The position numbers and the translations under genes are program-made. The notes beneath the pieces were generated by a model. The model was not told where the DNA came from and did not search any database. It was given only the letters and a program-made list of their open reading frames with translations. Below, in pieces: positions 61,201 through 64,000 of a stretch of DNA of 64,000 nt (positions are counted from its first letter, which is position 1; the number at the start of each line of letters is the position of its first letter). Origin of the DNA: Piper betle (lineage: Eukaryota > Streptophyta > Magnoliopsida > Piperales > Piperaceae); NCBI GenBank assembly GCA_033002965.1, contig JAURVB010007640.1:1-64000 (forward strand). Direction: 5' to 3'.

Positions 61201-62981
61201 AATTGATGGTACATTTTGCCAGTTGATACCTATGGGCTTTTGCCAGTTGATACGTATAAGCTATAGCTGTTCTTACTACAGGTGACACACCATGAATATG
61301 AAGTTGAAACATCAAATGGAAGAACAATAAAGCGACGAAGGACGAAGAGCACTGTGATGTTTGGTGTATGTACATCCCATCTGAAAGTGATCATTTACTA
61401 CCTTTATTGGTGAGAGGTAAAGTTGCTGCATTCATTGTAATCGTTGTTTATATCCAGGACCCCACAGAGCACAAAAGTGTGAGAGCCAAGACTCCTAAGC
61501 CCAGCAAAGATCTGGTGCATGTACGACGGGTAAGACTACTTACTCTGCTTGTTTCTGCTACGCAATTTTATAAGAATTTCTGTTCCATGAGTTGGTTTTA
61601 GCATGGGCATCATTATCACATAGTCAGCTTCTTCATTTGTGGGACTGCATTCATAAACAGGCTGCCAACATAGTGGTTTTGATCTGTGTATAAAACCCTA
61701 TCCATTCACATTCAGGCAATCACTGACTTGTTTGTTTGATTTATATATCGTGAACTAGCTAGAACAAAATTTTCTTTGGGCATGACTAATTGATAGCAAA
61801 ATGTCGTTAATAGCTGATACAGAAAGTTAGTGATGTTTTCAATCTTTTTAGGCATAGTAATAAGTGGAAATTCAGTAAATTAATTTTTTGTTTGAATTAT
61901 TAAATAAATTTTTGTTGGAATTAATAAATTGAAAAGTTTTATTGTATTGTTTTGCTTTTCGTTAATCCACAACTTTTTCAAAGCAACAAATATTTCCCAC
62001 TTATAATTTTGCATGTTTGAATCACTTGTTCCTATTGATGTTACCATTATTGTTTTTTCTTCATTCTATGTTTGGTCAAACAGTTCTGTCAAATTAAAGT
62101 AACCTACCCTTGTGTGATTACTAAACTAGGGGCCCTTCTATATTTCATGGGTTTTGTAGCAATTGGATTTTGGATTATTAAAATTACGTGAGTAGTTTTA
62201 TTTATTTATTTTCTTTGATTTGTAAACTTATATGGTTTGACTCTCGTCCTAAATGCTCAAACTGATAGGTAAGGCACAAAGTAATATTTATTTTACTTAA
62301 ATATTCAAATGCAAGTAAAATTTTTTTACAGCTTAGACCATTGGGCAAATTGTCTATTAGGAATAAGACAAGCAATTTAATATTCCTATGGGGGTTATAC
62401 TTCTGGTGAAAATCAATTCCACACACCCTTTGTCTCTAATACCTTGTAAAATTTAGATGGTTTGACCATTCTGCCAAAAAGCTCTGGCTCTTAGGAAAGA
62501 GAACCAAATAATATTTTGCTTTGCTTTAACATTATTCACCTGTATGAATTGATTCACTGATTACATTTAATTTGATTCATCAACAAGTAACCAATGCTTT
62601 GCTATTTGCTTTGCAGCATCTTCAAACATATCATGCTGCAAGTAGTGTTTTGCACTCCTTGTTTTTTCATCTATGTTATTGTATTTGCTATCACTTACCA
62701 CTGACTAGAAAAATTTTTAACTGTATATGAATCCCCCATTTCATGATAATGATTCAAGACATGGAAATGAATAATATAGCATATTAGTCTCATTTTTTTG
62801 ATATACTTTATCAATTTCCCAGGAAAAAATATAGTTCTTTTGTAATCGAGAAAATATCACAAGTTAACTTATTATGTCTTCTTAGGTCGTAAGGAGGACT
62901 CCACGCCCATCAAGTATCGGTGATCTGTTTTCCGAAGGATCTTTAAATCCTTATGCTGATGACCCTTATGCTTTTGACTAA
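55262..62981 (+). CDS. ZYP1: Synaptonemal complex transverse filament protein (ZYP1/ZEP1)
   Basis: Eighteen exons with consistent phases: 55262-55418, 55529-55578, 56460-56667, 56744-56869, 57012-57110, 57300-57976, 58118-58366, 58447-58575, 58662-58730, 58800-58908, 59379-59486, 59566-59673, 59761-59847, 60434-60523, 60605-60709, 61282-61365, 61458-61529 and 62886-62981. They encode about 873 residues, close to the usual 870. The protein links homologous chromosome axes in meiosis and limits crossovers. The start [19 protein letters not shown], a long coiled coil (about 70-700), the basic [11 protein letters not shown] near the end, and the last block [20 protein letters not shown] are family hallmarks. 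Oddity: exon 10 is 109 bases while both neighbouring phases are zero. A run of six A at 58825-58830 creates a stop; one A fewer restores the family reading. Confidence 0.93.
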
Positions 62982-64000
62982 AGGTACTTGCAACTTACTT
63001 ATTTTGCTTGAATTATGCAGAAAATAATTGTTTATTCATCAATCCTTAAGTGAGGTAGTTTGTTTTTATTTGTTAGCATTTTCTTTTATCCACTCCGGCC
63101 ATGAGCGTTTGTAATACTGGAATGACAGGTTCAGCTTATCAGCCACGATAACATCAAATTCAGTAGGAAGGAAGCTTCCTAAGAAATTTTTTTAATGCTG
63201 TTTATATAACTTTAGTCTCTGTGGCTGGAGCTAATAGTGATGGTAAGAACGCTTTAAAAATGGGGATGATTAACTAATTTGAAGCCATTCTTTCTGGGGA
63301 TCCCTTCAATCAGCCTACATATTTGGAGCCAATATTGACGGCTATAGTTGCATGTTTCTTACTGGACATAGTTGGTAGTCTAAGCTTTAGAAGGCGTTTA
63401 AATTGGCTCTGCTGATTAACTTCTGCACCAATTTCAGTCACATGCCATTCATCCAATTATTAACAAAGGCCCTTGGAAATAATAAATTATTAACAAAGGC
63501 TGATAACTGGAGACTCCAACATCACCGTGTCTAATCTATCAAATTGGCTGATATTTTCACTGACCTCACCACCTGGTGTCAAATTGCTTCTTTATAAATG
63601 GCTTATTTTCATCAATTAACTAACATGCATATTAGGTTTGCTTGGTTGACTTGCCTAGGATTTTGTTTCAGGTTCGTAGACAATTTCCTAAATCAGCATT
63701 TTAGTAGTCAATCCAACGGTGTCTTTTTTAATCTAGGTCAGTAAATGCTAATAGCCTCTTTTTTTGAAAGACTTATTTATCATTTTATCTGTTAATGTTA
63801 TACACCTGATTAATGATTGATAATCTGTCGCATTGAACCTGTAATTCTCTTGACAGAAAATGTCAAACTGGACTGGAGCAGTACTCAGATTCTCATTATC
63901 ATTTTCCGTTGTATTCTGTTACTGGGACAGTGGCTGTCAATACCAAAGCTTCAAGAGTGTTGTTGACCTCTCGAGATTGCAAGTTGAAGACAGTGTTCTA
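62982..64000. other. ZYP1 3' region and downstream sequence
   Basis: 3' untranslated sequence followed by AT-rich sequence. A 20-base direct repeat (ATTATTAACAAAGGC-type) occurs at about 63455-63500. I see no further coding signal up to the window edge. Confidence 0.5.

Noticed and set aside
1..64000. CRISPR arrays, operons, bacterial-style ribosome binding sites
   Set aside because: The window is plant nuclear DNA with spliced genes; no spaced identical repeats of CRISPR type were seen.

Overview
This window is nuclear DNA of a flowering plant. The evidence is plant-type spliced genes, Ty3/gypsy retroelements, a plant pararetrovirus copy and plastid-derived DNA. I cannot name the species. 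The left and middle (about 1-34.4 kb) is a repeat-rich accessory region. The right end (about 41.5-63 kb) holds three recognisable housekeeping or meiotic genes.

Layout. 1-6836: the 5' part of a minus-strand Ty3/gypsy retrotransposon with an uninterrupted gag-protease-RT frame, a tRNA-Arg-type primer binding site and a 2.2 kb LTR. 8047-8807: a small hAT-like element with a perfect 8-bp target duplication. 9083-9869: one or two exons of a SEC14-like (CRAL-TRIO) gene on the minus strand. 10030-11190: plastid-derived DNA (rps2 and trnK remnants). 11230-27445: one genome-length, circularly permuted endogenous pararetrovirus (Caulimoviridae), interrupted by two solo LTRs, one of which contains a third LTR of the same family. 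27446-34405: gene debris (HD-Zip IV, PITH-domain and bestrophin-like chloride channel fragments), a GC-rich repeat and a second hAT-like element. 36487-38259: two conserved exons of an unnamed plant gene, and a broken plastid ribosomal protein L29 exon.

41558-44635 (minus): a four-exon mitochondrial-carrier gene of the BT1-like/BTL3 adenine-nucleotide-transporter type. 47318-51662: a decayed plus-strand relative of the first retrotransposon with its 3 kb 3' LTR. 52245-54144 (plus): a complete four-exon alternative oxidase (343 residues). 55262-62981 (plus): a complete 18-exon synaptonemal complex transverse-filament gene (ZYP1/ZEP1, about 873 residues).

The genes do not form an operon or pathway. 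The carrier and the alternative oxidase both act in mitochondria, but nothing here links their regulation. Two of the three intact-looking genes carry a single-base frame change in otherwise well-conserved coding sequence. That could be an assembly error or real decay, and raw reads would decide. The most unusual structure is the permuted pararetrovirus with LTRs nested inside LTRs, lying between plastid DNA and an AT-dinucleotide tract.
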